DNA of 64,000 nt, from NCBI RefSeq assembly GCF_002109325.1, contig NZ_CP015348.1, forward strand, positions 959,001-1,023,000, read 5' to 3'. Position numbers and translations under genes: made by a program. This document shows, piece after piece, positions 8,827-17,600 of the stretch; position 1 is the stretch's first letter, and every line of letters begins with the position of its first letter. The notes beneath the pieces are model-generated. The model did not search any database. It was not told where the DNA came from and saw nothing but the letters and a program-made list of their open reading frames with translations. The DNA comes from Sporosarcina ureae (lineage in GTDB: Bacteria > Bacillota > Bacilli > Bacillales_A > Planococcaceae).

Positions 8827-9858
8827 TTATGCTCTCAAATCGTCAATAATTTCCGCAGCTCCTTTTAATACCTTTTGTGCATCCGGTATATAGAGTTGCT
8901 CCAGGTTTGTAGCAAAAGGAACTGGAGTATGAGGAGCACAGATACATTTGACAGGACCGTCCAAGTAATCGAATGCTTTATCCGAAATGACCGAAGCAAT
9001 ATCTGTCGCAGTATTGTTATGCGGATTCGCTTCATCAATCACGATCAGTCTTCCGGTCTTTTTAACAGACTCTATAATCGTATCTTGATCCCATGGTGCA
9101 ACCGTCCGTAGATCAATCACTTCTACCGAAACATTATCTTCTGCCAATATTTCAGCTACTTCGAGACCAACAAATAACATTTTCCCGATTGTAACGATCG
9201 TCAAATCTTCGCCTTCGCGCTTCACGTCAGCTTCACCGATAGGAATTGTATAATACTCTTCAGGAACCTCGCCTTTCGTACCATATAGTGTTTTATCTTC
9301 AGAAAACACGACGAGATTATCGTCTTCAATAGCTGATAATAGTAGTCCTTTTGCATCGTATGGAGTGGCGGGAACGACTACTTTCACTCCTGGAATGGAT
9401 CCGAGCATCCCATAATAAGAACCAGAATGCTGGGCTGCGGCGCTTGCCCCTGCACCATGCATAGTACGCACAGTCATCGGTACTTTAGCTTTCCCACCGA
9501 ACATATACCGCATTTTGGAACCTTGTCCAAGAATGGCGTCGAATGCGAAACCTATGAAATCATTAAACATCAGCTCCGGAACCGGACGCAATCCCGTAAC
9601 TGCCATTCCGACAGCTGCCCCCATGTAGCCAATTTCGGAAATCGGTGTGTCAATTACACGTTCACGGCCGTATTTGGGCATAAGACCCTTTGTCACACCC
9701 ATTACACCGCCCCATGCATCCTCATTATTCTCTTCAAGATGCGCAACGCCAGCGCCGCCTGCAATATCTTCTCCAAGCAGAAGAACATTTTCATCTTTCT
9801 CCATTGCTTGATCAAGCGCTTCATTGATTGCATTCATAAATAATTCCTGTCTGGCCAT
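8827..9858 (-). CDS. 2-oxoacid/acetoin dehydrogenase E1 component, beta subunit
   Basis: This 343-residue beta subunit of the thiamine-diphosphate-dependent E1 enzyme is complete. It opens with the conserved NAINEALDQAMEKDENVLLLGEDI, then VIDTPISEIGYMGAAVGMA and the HSGSYYGMLGSIPGVKVVVPA region. The C-terminal transketolase domain carries VIDLRTVAPWDQDTIIESVKKTG. Length and sequence style resemble AcoB. It ends 16 bases before the E2 start and begins 30 bases after the E1 alpha stop, so it shares their operon. Because the alpha partner is truncated, this subunit is unlikely to form an active E1 from this locus. Confidence 0.87.
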   Translation of the reverse strand: MARQELFMNAINEALDQAMEKDENVLLLGEDIAGGAGVAHLEENNEDAWGGVMGVTKGLMPKYGRERVIDTPISEIGYMGAAVGMAVTGLRPVPELMFNDFIGFAFDAILGQGSKMRYMFGGKAKVPMTVRTMHGAGASAAAQHSGSYYGMLGSIPGVKVVVPATPYDAKGLLLSAIEDDNLVVFSEDKTLYGTKGEVPEEYYTIPIGEADVKREGEDLTIVTIGKMLFVGLEVAEILAEDNVSVEVIDLRTVAPWDQDTIIESVKKTGRLIVIDEANPHNNTATDIASVISDKAFDYLDGPVKCICAPHTPVPFATNLEQLYIPDAQKVLKGAAEIIDDLRA

Positions 9859-9888
9859 TCAGTTTTACCCCTTTCGAATAAAGTATTA

Positions 9889-10314
9889 TTAATCCGCGTA
9901 TACGTCTTCATATAGTGCTTCTGCATCCGGCTCCGGACTATCTTTCGCAAACTCCACAGCTTCCTTCACATCTTTTTTCGATTCTTCTCTTAATTTATCT
10001 AGTTCTTCTTCTGTTAACATACCGTTTTCAATCGCATAAGTGCGGAACACGTCAAGAGGATCGACATCTGCCCATTCTTTTTCTTCACCTGATGGGGATT
10101 TATACTTTTGTTCATCTCCTTCAAAGTGACCATGCTGTCTATAAGTCACGCACTCTATCAACGTCGGTCCTTTCCCTTTACGGGCACGGTCAATCGCTTC
10201 TCCCGCAGTATGATAGACCGCCATTAGATCTTTCCCGTTCACGCGGACACCCGGCATATTGTATGCTGCCGCCCTTTCGGCAATTGTATTAGATGCGGAT
10301 GAATACCATTCATG
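9889..10314 (-). pseudogene. E1 alpha subunit gene, 5' end deleted
   Basis: Only the last 140 or so residues of a roughly 325-residue E1 alpha subunit remain: NTIAERAAAYNMPGVRVNG, GKGPTLIECVTYRQHGHFEGD and the acidic C-terminal helix. The missing half would hold the thiamine diphosphate site (GDG...N motif). Homology stops abruptly at about 10315, exactly where half of a family B repeat begins. An open frame runs a few codons into the repeat (GTWYLH), but this is not native sequence. The operon promoter must have been lost with the deletion. This is a true truncation, not a window edge effect. Confidence 0.88.
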
Positions 10315-10315
10315 A

Positions 10316-10360
10316 AGGTACCAGGTCCCCACACAACACTAGTTTAATTCAGAATTATTC
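10316..10360. repeat. Half copy of family B repeat at a deletion junction
   Basis: AGGTACCAGGTCCCCACACA followed by CTAGTTTAATTCAGAATTATT matches one arm and the centre of family B; the second arm is absent. It abuts the broken E1 alpha gene, so it marks the rearrangement point. Confidence 0.75.
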
Positions 10361-10448
10361 AAGACATATGTTGGAACTTAAAGCCTTATCTTTAGGTATT
10401 TTTAAAACTTTTTAAAAAATAAAATAAAAGAATTTTTAGAAAATGCTC

Positions 10449-10524
10449 TTGACATTCTATTTTATTAATAGGATACTAAATTTAATTGTACGCTATGTTG
10501 TTAATTGAACGCAAAGCGTACGAA
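10449..10524 (+). promoter_or_regulatory. Promoter and probable IclR operator for the TRAP genes
   Basis: A promoter reads TTGACA (10449) and GATACT (10472) with a 17-bp spacer. Just downstream, over the likely start point, lie TTGTACGCT (10486) and AGCGTACGAA (10515) in inverted orientation. The same half-site, GTACG, recurs at the promoter of the CoA-transferase operon, on the other side of the iclR gene. A repressor bound here would block initiation. The TRAP genes start 100 bp further on. Confidence 0.72.
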
Positions 10525-10627
10525 TTATATATTTTTAATTGAAAATATTTTCGTTAAAAATGTATATTGAAAACGCTATCATTTAGTGTTCTCATCGTAT
10601 TAAAAAAATAGAAAAGAGGTAGATAGT

Positions 10628-11629
10628 ATGAATAAGAATTTCAAAGGGTTAGTTTTATTATTATCGCTAATGTTGCTATTAGCTGCATGTGGTTCAGAAG
10701 ATTCTTCTGAAAAAAGCTCTACTAAGGGTGAAGGAGCCAGTGGTACACCATCTGAATTCACATTTGGTTCAGCTACTGTGGGAGGTTTTTGGTACACCCT
10801 CTCAGGAGCTATGAGTGAAAAAATGCAAGATGTTTTCCCAGGGTCATCTGTAACAATTGTTGAGGGAGGCTCAATTTCTAACATCCTTGGTATGAATGAG
10901 GGTATTTATGCTATGGGACTAACAAACGCACCTAATGTATTGGAAGCGCAAGAAGGAAAAGAACCGTTCGAAAAGAAAATAGACAATGTAAGTACGATTG
11001 CTACATTATATCCAAATGTATTTCACATAGCAGTTCGTGAAGATTCAGATATTTATACCGTCGAGGATCTCAAAGGAAAGAAAGTGAGTCCGGGAGTAAA
11101 GGGTTATAGTGCCGAATTAGCTTTCATAGAGATTCTGAAAGCTTCGGGATTGTCTTATGAAGATCTTAAAGGTATAGAATATATCGGAACGGCGGATGCA
11201 GGAGACCTACTACGAGACGGACATATTGATGCTATTGCAAACTTGCTCGCTGCACCAGTTTCCACTTATCAAGAATTGGATACGACACTAGGTATCCGCC
11301 TAATCCCATTAGAGGACGACGTTATTAAAAAAGTACAAGAAGAAAATCAAGCTTACCTAAATCATACAATTGAAGCAGGTACTTATAAAAATATTAAGGA
11401 AGATATTCCGACTATAGCCGCTTATACACCATTAATGGTAAGTAATGATCTTATAGATGAAGAAACAGGTTATCAATTAACGAAAATGATGTTTGAAAAT
11501 GCTGACACTTGGAAAACTCTTTCTGCAGTAATGAAGGATTTCACACCAGAATTCTCTGTTGAAAATACAGTTGGTCCATTCCATAAAGGCGCAGAAAAGT
11601 ATTACAAAGAAATTGGATTAATCGACTAA
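10628..11629 (+). CDS. TAXI-family TRAP transporter solute-binding lipoprotein
   Basis: This 333-residue extracytoplasmic binding protein belongs to the TAXI family of TRAP transporters. A signal peptide ends in the lipobox LLAACG, so it is lipid-anchored. The typical TAXI body is seen: FTFGSATVGGFWYTLSGAMSEKM, then SISNILGMNEG, then LKGKKVSPGVKGYSAE and ELDTTLGIRLIPL. It captures an organic acid or amino acid and passes it to the fused permease encoded next. The neighbours (CoA-transferase and thiolase) suggest a carboxylic acid that is later activated to a CoA ester. The exact ligand is unknown. The gene is intact with a good RBS (AGAGGT). Confidence 0.9.
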   Translation: MNKNFKGLVLLLSLMLLLAACGSEDSSEKSSTKGEGASGTPSEFTFGSATVGGFWYTLSGAMSEKMQDVFPGSSVTIVEGGSISNILGMNEGIYAMGLTNAPNVLEAQEGKEPFEKKIDNVSTIATLYPNVFHIAVREDSDIYTVEDLKGKKVSPGVKGYSAELAFIEILKASGLSYEDLKGIEYIGTADAGDLLRDGHIDAIANLLAAPVSTYQELDTTLGIRLIPLEDDVIKKVQEENQAYLNHTIEAGTYKNIKEDIPTIAAYTPLMVSNDLIDEETGYQLTKMMFENADTWKTLSAVMKDFTPEFSVENTVGPFHKGAEKYYKEIGLID

Positions 11630-11665
11630 TAGAGAAGTGGTTAATTTAGAAAGGATGTGAGCGAT

Positions 11666-13618
11666 ATGAATAAACCTGTTTTAGAAGAGAAGATAGACTC
11701 AGATGTTTATGATGAAGATGGTGTAGTGAACGCCAAAGTTCGCTCGTTTAATAATATATTTTCAAAAATAGTATCGATTGTCGCAATCAGCATGTCAATA
11801 TTCCACTTATATACGGCTGTATTTGGTGTATTTGAATCGATTTTGCAACGTTCTGCACACTTAGGATTTGCATTGATTCTTGTGTTTGCGATCTATAAAC
11901 CTTTAAAAAGGGTCAGTCATCAGGATCATAAAATCCCAATTTATGACTGGATTCTTATCCTATTGTCTATTGGGTGTTACTTATACTTTATTTTAAATGC
12001 TAATGAAATTTCGTCTAGAATGAGTTATGTAATGCCACTGACTAATATTGAGGTTGGTATTGGTATTGTAGCTGGTCTACTACTTATTGAAGCAACACGA
12101 CGAGTTATTGGGAATGTATTAGTAGTTATTATAGCTGTATTCCTTACCTATGGATTCTTCGGTCATTTCCTTACTGGGACATTAAGTCATAAAGAGTTTT
12201 CTTTAATGTGGATTATTGACCACCTTTTCTATACAACAACAGGAGTATTCAGCACACCTCTTGGTGTATCCTCAACCTTTATCTTTATCTTTATTTTATT
12301 TGGTAAGTTTCTAGAGGTTTCAGGCGCTGGGAAGTTCTTTATTGATCTATCTGTGGCAGGGATGGGAAAATACCGTGGTGGACCAGCTAAAACCGCCATT
12401 TTAGCTAGTACAGCACTGGGTACCATTTCAGGTAGTGCAGTTGCGAATACAGTCACAACAGGTGCTTTTACAATTCCATTAATGAAGAAAACTGGATATA
12501 AAAAAGAATTTGCGGGTGCTGTAGAAGCAGTTGCGTCAACCGGCGGACAAATCATGCCTCCAATTATGGGAGCCTCTGCATTTATCATTGCCTCATATTT
12601 GGGAATACCTTACACGGACGTAGCAATCGCAGCTATCATTCCTGCGTTACTCTTCTATCTATGCTTGTACATACAAGTTGACTTACGAGCAGTGAAAACC
12701 GGTCTTGTAGGTGTTCCAAAGGATAAGCTACCTAACTTCTGGAATGTATTCAAAAAAGGTTTTTTATACTTTGTTCCACTTATAGTTATTGTATTTCTTC
12801 TCGTTGGTGGTAGTTCTCCAATGAAAGCTGGCTTATATTCAATCGTTGCCACTATTGTAATCGCGATATTAACAAGTTATGAAAAGATTAATATTAGAAA
12901 AATCATTTCAGCCCTTGACCTTGGAGCACGTGCGTCACTTGAGACTGCGATTGCCTGTGCTGCATCGGGATTAATAATAGGAATGATAGGATTGACTGGC
13001 ATTGGATTAAAATTCAGTAGTTTAATCATTCAAATTTCCGGAGGCGTTTTATTTATTACGCTGATTCTTACGATGATTACAAGTATTGTACTAGGAATGG
13101 GATTGCCAACTGTGGCAGCTTATATTGTTCAAGTACCACTTACTATCCCGGCACTAATTGAGTTAGGTGTTTCACCTATTGCAGCTCACCTATTCATCTT
13201 TTATTTTGCAGCCGTTTCAGCTATAACACCTCCCGTTGCACTCGCAGCCTTCGCTGCCGCTGGTCTTGCTGGATCTGATCCAATGCGAACAGGTATAGCT
13301 GCGTTAAAACTTGGTATTGCAGCATTTGTTGTACCTTTCTTCTTCGTATATGGAGAGCAACTATTATTTATAGGTGATCCAGTTTCAATCCTAATAGCTA
13401 TTATTACAGCTATTATTGGGATAGTAAGTATGGCTTGTGCTGTAGAGGGATGGTTGATTAAAAGATGCAGTATAATTGAGCGTCTTATCCTAGTTGCTAG
13501 TGCCATAACTTTAGTTATGCCTGGAATAACAACAGATATTATCGGTGTTACTATCTTAGGGTTAATGTATGCATATCAGAAGTCCTTTAATAGAAAGAAG
13601 GAATTGGCAATAGAGTAG
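11666..13618 (+). CDS. TRAP transporter fused DctQ-DctM permease
   Basis: This is a roughly 650-residue membrane protein in which the small (DctQ) and large (DctM) TRAP permease subunits are fused, as usual for TAXI-type systems. The longest frame starts at a GTG at 11657, but spacing from AAAGGA favours the ATG at 11666. The N-terminal part has four hydrophobic helices. The large domain carries the conserved GTISGSAVANTVTTGAFTIPLM, then EAVASTGGQIMPPIMGASAF and LGMGLPTVAAY. It drives uptake using a sodium or proton gradient together with the preceding binding protein. It is followed directly by a terminator. Confidence 0.92.
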   Translation: MNKPVLEEKIDSDVYDEDGVVNAKVRSFNNIFSKIVSIVAISMSIFHLYTAVFGVFESILQRSAHLGFALILVFAIYKPLKRVSHQDHKIPIYDWILILLSIGCYLYFILNANEISSRMSYVMPLTNIEVGIGIVAGLLLIEATRRVIGNVLVVIIAVFLTYGFFGHFLTGTLSHKEFSLMWIIDHLFYTTTGVFSTPLGVSSTFIFIFILFGKFLEVSGAGKFFIDLSVAGMGKYRGGPAKTAILASTALGTISGSAVANTVTTGAFTIPLMKKTGYKKEFAGAVEAVASTGGQIMPPIMGASAFIIASYLGIPYTDVAIAAIIPALLFYLCLYIQVDLRAVKTGLVGVPKDKLPNFWNVFKKGFLYFVPLIVIVFLLVGGSSPMKAGLYSIVATIVIAILTSYEKINIRKIISALDLGARASLETAIACAASGLIIGMIGLTGIGLKFSSLIIQISGGVLFITLILTMITSIVLGMGLPTVAAYIVQVPLTIPALIELGVSPIAAHLFIFYFAAVSAITPPVALAAFAAAGLAGSDPMRTGIAALKLGIAAFVVPFFFVYGEQLLFIGDPVSILIAIITAIIGIVSMACAVEGWLIKRCSIIERLILVASAITLVMPGITTDIIGVTILGLMYAYQKSFNRKKELAIE

Positions 13619-13619
13619 T

Positions 13620-13656
13620 AAAAAGGTGCATGCCATATAAAGCATGCACCTTTTTA
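13620..13656. terminator. Bidirectional terminator between the TRAP and iclR genes
   Basis: The stem AAAAAGGTGCATGC pairs with GCATGCACCTTTTT around an 8-base loop. A-runs and T-runs on both sides let it serve the TRAP operon and the convergent iclR gene. Confidence 0.92.
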
Positions 13657-13657
13657 T

Positions 13658-14458
13658 TCAATCAGTGGTTGACAGCGAAGTAATGAACGCTTTACTAATT
13701 TGTCTAGAGGTATCTTGAAGTATAGGCAAAAATGTTTCCCTGAGTTCTTCTTTAGATACACGACCTGCATGCGCGGAACAGTTTATAGAAGCAGTAACTC
13801 GACCATTCGTGATGATTGGAACAGCTACGGAGCGTAACCCTTCTTCAAGCTGTTGATCAACGCCTGCCCACCCTCTTTGTTTAACATTTCTAAGTTCTTG
13901 TTTTAATGATTCCAGGTCAACAATTGTATTTTGAGTAAATGAATTGAAATCAATTGTTTGCAATCTCTCATCTAATTCATCTTCTGGAAGATGTGCAAGA
14001 AGAATATGTCCTAGCGAGGTTGCATAAGCCGGCAACCTTGAACCAATATTTAAATTAATACGCATAATACGATTAGCCTGTACACGTGCAACGTAGACAA
14101 TATCTGTCCCTTCAAGCACGGATATGGAACAAGACTCTCCAGTCTTTTCAGTAAACTCACGCATAAAAGGTGTGGCAAGATTCCACAAGTTTTGTGAACT
14201 CAAGTATGCATAACCAAGTGATAATGTCCGAGCAGTAAGAGAGAAAATGCCATTCTTTGATTCTGCAAAACCTAGAGCTTCAAGAGTAAGTAGTAGTCTA
14301 CGTACAGTAGGTCTTGATAACCCTGTAATAGTTGCTGCTTGACTTACCGTCAATTCTGGAAACTCTTCTGAAAATGCTTGAATTACTATAAGACCACGCT
14401 CTAAAGATTGAATAAAATCACCAGAATCTCTTAAGTTGTTTGAAAATTCACTTGACAA
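13658..14458 (-). CDS. IclR-family regulator (Pca/Pob-like)
   Basis: This 266-residue transcription factor starts at a TTG placed five bases after AAGGGG. The N-terminal winged helix reads SLERGLIVIQAFSEEFPELTVSQAATITGLSRPTVRRLLLTLEALGFAE. The C-terminal IclR effector domain includes SLGYAYLSSQ, SCSISVLEGTDIVYVAR, RINLNIGSRLPAYATSLGHILLA and VAVPIITNGRVTASINCSAHA. The sequence style resembles regulators of the beta-ketoadipate pathway (PcaR/PcaU). It lies between a TRAP uptake operon and a CoA-transferase/thiolase operon. Matching palindromes at both promoters make it the likely repressor or activator of both. The effector is not known. Confidence 0.9.
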   Translation of the reverse strand: MSSEFSNNLRDSGDFIQSLERGLIVIQAFSEEFPELTVSQAATITGLSRPTVRRLLLTLEALGFAESKNGIFSLTARTLSLGYAYLSSQNLWNLATPFMREFTEKTGESCSISVLEGTDIVYVARVQANRIMRINLNIGSRLPAYATSLGHILLAHLPEDELDERLQTIDFNSFTQNTIVDLESLKQELRNVKQRGWAGVDQQLEEGLRSVAVPIITNGRVTASINCSAHAGRVSKEELRETFLPILQDTSRQISKAFITSLSTTD

Positions 14459-14528
14459 AAAAACCCCTTCTTCCTATAATTAATTTAGTTTGTACGTTAT
14501 GCGTTTAGTTGTACGCTAATCGTACAAC
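14452..14528 (+). promoter_or_regulatory. Consensus promoter and IclR operator for the CoA-transferase operon
   Basis: TTGACA at 14452 and TATAAT at 14475 are separated by exactly 17 bp, a full consensus promoter. Its -35 overlaps the first codons of the divergent iclR gene. Directly downstream, a palindrome has arms GTTGTACG (14508) and CGTACAAC (14521) with a 5-bp centre; a further half-site TTGTACG lies at 14490. A strong promoter with a repressor site on its start point suggests tight induction. Confidence 0.8.
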
Positions 14529-14646
14529 ATACAAAAGAATTTAACAACTATTTTACAAACCTTTCTTATTTAATACTACAGATTTATAGGTATTATAAAA
14601 ACCAGCCTAAAAAGTTAAATGGATCTATAACAAGGAGAGTGACAAA

Positions 14647-15333
14647 ATGACAAAATTAAAAAAGAGTGCATCCGAAGCACTTGAACTTATTAAATCAGGC
14701 GATACAATTCTAGTCGGAGGATTTGGATTAATTGGTGCACCTCTAACACTTATTGAGGCATTGACACAAAAAGACCTGAATGATCTTACAATTGTCAGCA
14801 ATAACCTTGGAGAGTCTGGAAAAGGTTTAGGAATCTTATTAAACCAAGGAAAAATAAAAAAGGCAATTGGATCCTACTTCACTAGTAATCGCGATGTCGG
14901 GGATATGTATCAAGAAGATAAGCTAGAGCTAGAACTGTTACCACAGGGAACGTTAGCTGAATCTATACGCGTAGGCGGAGCAGGTCTTGGAGGATATTAT
15001 ACTATGACAGGCGTTGGCACGGATCTTGCTAAAGGTAAAGAAGAACGTGTAATTGATGGTGTACGTTATATCTTTGAGAAACCTATACGCGGTGATGTAG
15101 CAATTGTACGAGCACACAAAGCTGACACTTTAGGGAATCTTGTATACTACAAAACAGCACGTAACTTCAATCCACTGATGGCTACGGCAGCGAAAAAGGT
15201 CATAGTTGAGGTAGATGAGATTGTCGAGCCCGGTGAACTAGATCCTGAAGCTATTATCACACCACACTTATTTGTTCACGCAATTATTCAAGCAAAGCAA
15301 GTGCTAACAAAAGAAGGAGTGGTCGCAAAATGA
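14647..15333 (+). CDS. 3-oxoacid CoA-transferase subunit A
   Basis: This 228-residue alpha subunit of a family I CoA-transferase moves CoA from an acyl-CoA (usually succinyl-CoA) to a 3-oxoacid. The N-terminal CoA-binding region reads ILVGGFGLIGAPLTLIEAL, followed by LTIVSNNLGESGKGLGILL and the family stretch RVGGAGLGGYYTMTGVGT. The C-terminal part holds KTARNFNPLMATAAKKVIVEVDEIVEPG. The stop overlaps the subunit B start by 4 bp, so the subunits are coupled. Candidate substrates are acetoacetate (ScoA) or 3-oxoadipate (PcaI). The PcaR-like regulator and the thiolase make either plausible. Confidence 0.9.
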   Translation: MTKLKKSASEALELIKSGDTILVGGFGLIGAPLTLIEALTQKDLNDLTIVSNNLGESGKGLGILLNQGKIKKAIGSYFTSNRDVGDMYQEDKLELELLPQGTLAESIRVGGAGLGGYYTMTGVGTDLAKGKEERVIDGVRYIFEKPIRGDVAIVRAHKADTLGNLVYYKTARNFNPLMATAAKKVIVEVDEIVEPGELDPEAIITPHLFVHAIIQAKQVLTKEGVVAK

Positions 15334-15974
15334 GAACAGCTATGTCTAGAAAAGAAATTCAGCATATGATTGCAGAGCGAGTAGCGAAAGAGTTAGAGGG
15401 TCCAATAGTGGTTAATCTTGGTATTGGAATTCCAACATTAATTGATCAGTATATACATGATAAAAGTGTTTCTCTTCACACAGAAAACGGGCTTCTAGGT
15501 GTAACAGATATTAATGAAGATGATATTGACCCGAATCTTGTAAATGCGGGTAAACTTCCAATAGGAGAAGCTGTAGGAGCTGCTTACTTTAATAGTTCTG
15601 AATCATTCTCTATGATTCGCGGCGGACATGTAGATGTAGCCATACTGGGAGCCCTACAGGTTGACGAAACAGGTATTATAGCCAATTGGGCGGTACCTGG
15701 AAAGAATATCATGGGAGTTGGAGGTGCAATGGACTTGCTCGTAGGAGCAAAGAAGGTATTTGTCACGATGAGTCATACATCAAAGGATGGATCATCCAAA
15801 CTTCTGAAAAAATGTACTTATCCGATTACCTCTACTCGAAGTGTAGATTTGATTTTTACAGAACTAGCAGTCTTTAAAGTAACTGAGCGTCATGAGTTGA
15901 AATTAGTAGAGCTAATGCCAGGCGTCTCAATCAATGAAGTAAGAGCTAAGACCGAAGCAATATTTCTCGAATAA
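15330..15974 (+). CDS. 3-oxoacid CoA-transferase subunit B
   Basis: The 214-residue beta subunit carries the catalytic glutamate at about residue 52 in SLHTENGLLGV. The family pattern continues with NAGKLPIGEAVGAAYFNSSESFSMIRGGHVDVAILGALQVDE and VPGKNIMGVGGAMDLLVGAKKV. It is translationally coupled to subunit A through an ATGA overlap, and the thiolase gene follows after 18 bases. The pair makes the CoA ester of a 3-oxoacid that the thiolase would then cleave. Nothing is missing or altered in the active site. It could correspond to ScoB or PcaJ; the sequence alone does not decide. Confidence 0.9.
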   Translation: MRTAMSRKEIQHMIAERVAKELEGPIVVNLGIGIPTLIDQYIHDKSVSLHTENGLLGVTDINEDDIDPNLVNAGKLPIGEAVGAAYFNSSESFSMIRGGHVDVAILGALQVDETGIIANWAVPGKNIMGVGGAMDLLVGAKKVFVTMSHTSKDGSSKLLKKCTYPITSTRSVDLIFTELAVFKVTERHELKLVELMPGVSINEVRAKTEAIFLE

Positions 15975-15992
15975 TAAGGAGGCGTATTAATT

Positions 15993-17186
15993 ATGAATGA
16001 TGTAGTTATCATAGATTCAGTAAGGACGGCAATCGGTAAACTAGGAGGATCACTAGGTGCTATTCAAGCAAATCATCTAGCAGCACATGTAATTGAGACA
16101 ATTATTGAACGAACAGGGATAAAGAAGGATATAGTGGAAGAAGTAATTTTTGGACAAGCTAAACAAAGTGCAGATGAGTCCAATATAGCTCGCTATGCAT
16201 TGTTGAGAGCTGGGCTTCCTACGAGTATTCCAGGATACACAGTCCATCGCCAATGCGGTTCTGGAGTACAAGCAATTAACTCTGCCGCACAACAAATTGG
16301 TGCTGGTCTTAGTGATGTGATTATCGCAGGTGGAGCAGAATCGATGAGCACAGCCCCTTATTATGTAAATGACGTACGACTTGGTGTAAAAGCTGGAAAT
16401 ACTATTTTAAAAGATCCAAACACTGAAAGTCAACCAGGTTCACAACCCACTGAGCAATATGGAGTTTTAAATATGGGTACTACTGCGGAAAACCTTGCCG
16501 AAAAATATAACATTACACGCGAAGAACAAGATGAGTTTTCGTTACTTAGCCAAACACGAGCCTCAGAAGCTATTCAAACAAGACGATTTGAAGAGCAGAT
16601 CACCCCCTATACAATAAAGAATAGAAAACAAACAATAGACTTTAAAGTAGATGAGCATCCTAGGAAGACTAGCATAGAAAAACTAGCGGCTCTTAAGCCT
16701 GTATTTAAAGAAGGTGGTACTGTCACTGCCGGTAGTTCAAGTGGAAGAAATGATGGGGCGGCTGCGATATTGCTAATGAGCGCAGAAGCAGCTAAGAAGT
16801 ACAACCTAGCCCCTAAAGCACGTATTGTATCGCAAGCTTCTGCAGGATGTGATCCTGAAGTGATGGGTATTGGACCAGTAGAAGCTACAAAAAAGGCATT
16901 AAAATTAGCTAATCTGGAAGTTAGTGATCTAGATGTCATAGAGTTAAACGAAGCATTTGCTGCTCAAGCATTAGCCTGTATAAAGGAATTAGAGTTGGAT
17001 ATAGCCAAAGTGAATCCAAACGGTGGAGCGATTGCTCTTGGTCATCCAGTAGGTGCTACTGGTACTATTCTGATAACTAAGGTGTTGCATGAGTTAGAGC
17101 GTACTGGAGGTCAATATGGGCTAGTTACGCTTTGCATCGCTGGTGGTATGGGGATTGCTACCATTGTAGAGAATCTTAATAGATAA
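15993..17186 (+). CDS. Thiolase (acetyl-CoA or 3-oxoacyl-CoA acyltransferase)
   Basis: This 397-residue thiolase has all catalytic residues: Cys88 in HRQCGSG, His351 in NPNGGAIALGHPVGATG and Cys381 in TLCIAGGMG. It cleaves a 3-oxoacyl-CoA with free CoA to acetyl-CoA and a shorter acyl-CoA, or runs in reverse. The start follows AAGGAGG. It is the last gene of the CoA-transferase operon, before a terminator. If the transferase makes acetoacetyl-CoA, the product is acetyl-CoA. If it makes 3-oxoadipyl-CoA, the products are succinyl-CoA and acetyl-CoA. The unusual Ala in CIAGGMG (commonly Gly) is a minor deviation. Confidence 0.92.
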   Translation: MNDVVIIDSVRTAIGKLGGSLGAIQANHLAAHVIETIIERTGIKKDIVEEVIFGQAKQSADESNIARYALLRAGLPTSIPGYTVHRQCGSGVQAINSAAQQIGAGLSDVIIAGGAESMSTAPYYVNDVRLGVKAGNTILKDPNTESQPGSQPTEQYGVLNMGTTAENLAEKYNITREEQDEFSLLSQTRASEAIQTRRFEEQITPYTIKNRKQTIDFKVDEHPRKTSIEKLAALKPVFKEGGTVTAGSSSGRNDGAAAILLMSAEAAKKYNLAPKARIVSQASAGCDPEVMGIGPVEATKKALKLANLEVSDLDVIELNEAFAAQALACIKELELDIAKVNPNGGAIALGHPVGATGTILITKVLHELERTGGQYGLVTLCIAGGMGIATIVENLNR

Positions 17187-17217
17187 CAAACTTCAATACA
17201 TTATATCAAATACAAGA

Positions 17218-17250
17218 ACATGCGGATTTTTCAATATCTGCATGTTTTTT
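17218..17250 (+). terminator. Terminator after the thiolase gene
   Basis: ACATGC at 17218 pairs with GCATGT at 17240, with an inner GAT/ATC stem, followed by TTTTTT. It ends the CoA-transferase operon 32 bases after the thiolase stop. Confidence 0.8.
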
Positions 17251-17600
17251 CATGTGCGAGATAGAACATATAACCACCATAACTTAGAAAAAGTTATCAT
17301 GTCTGCCCTCACTCCACTCTAGTTCAATTCAGAATTACTTCTAATTTGATGATCTGGTACCTTCTTTATCTTTTCATCATTGATCTAGAAGTTCTTTTAA
17401 ATATGGAAACATACATGATCAGTCTGGCAGTGACTCCCGATCTCATCACAAATTACATCTGATTGGTTAAATATTAAAGGTCCATTTTATGATAGCCTTC
17501 CTTCTTTACAGTCGCACTCAAAGTACTCGTACTGAGATCAGATATTACTGTTTCAAATCGATTAAAGGTATCTTATTTTTCATTATTCTTATATGAATAT
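17251..17600. repeat. Gene-free stretch with a decayed family B repeat
   Basis: No gene is seen here. Bases 17306-17366 (CTCTAGTTCAATTCAGAATT, then GATCTGGTACCTT) match a degenerate family B copy. The end of the stretch (AAAGGTATCTTATTTTT, about 17564) is a family A half-arm. The rest shows no clear structure. Confidence 0.45.

Noticed and set aside
12229..12588. Long reverse-strand ORF inside the TRAP permease gene
   Set aside because: It is a shadow of a hydrophobic coding sequence, has no RBS and lies entirely within a clear gene.
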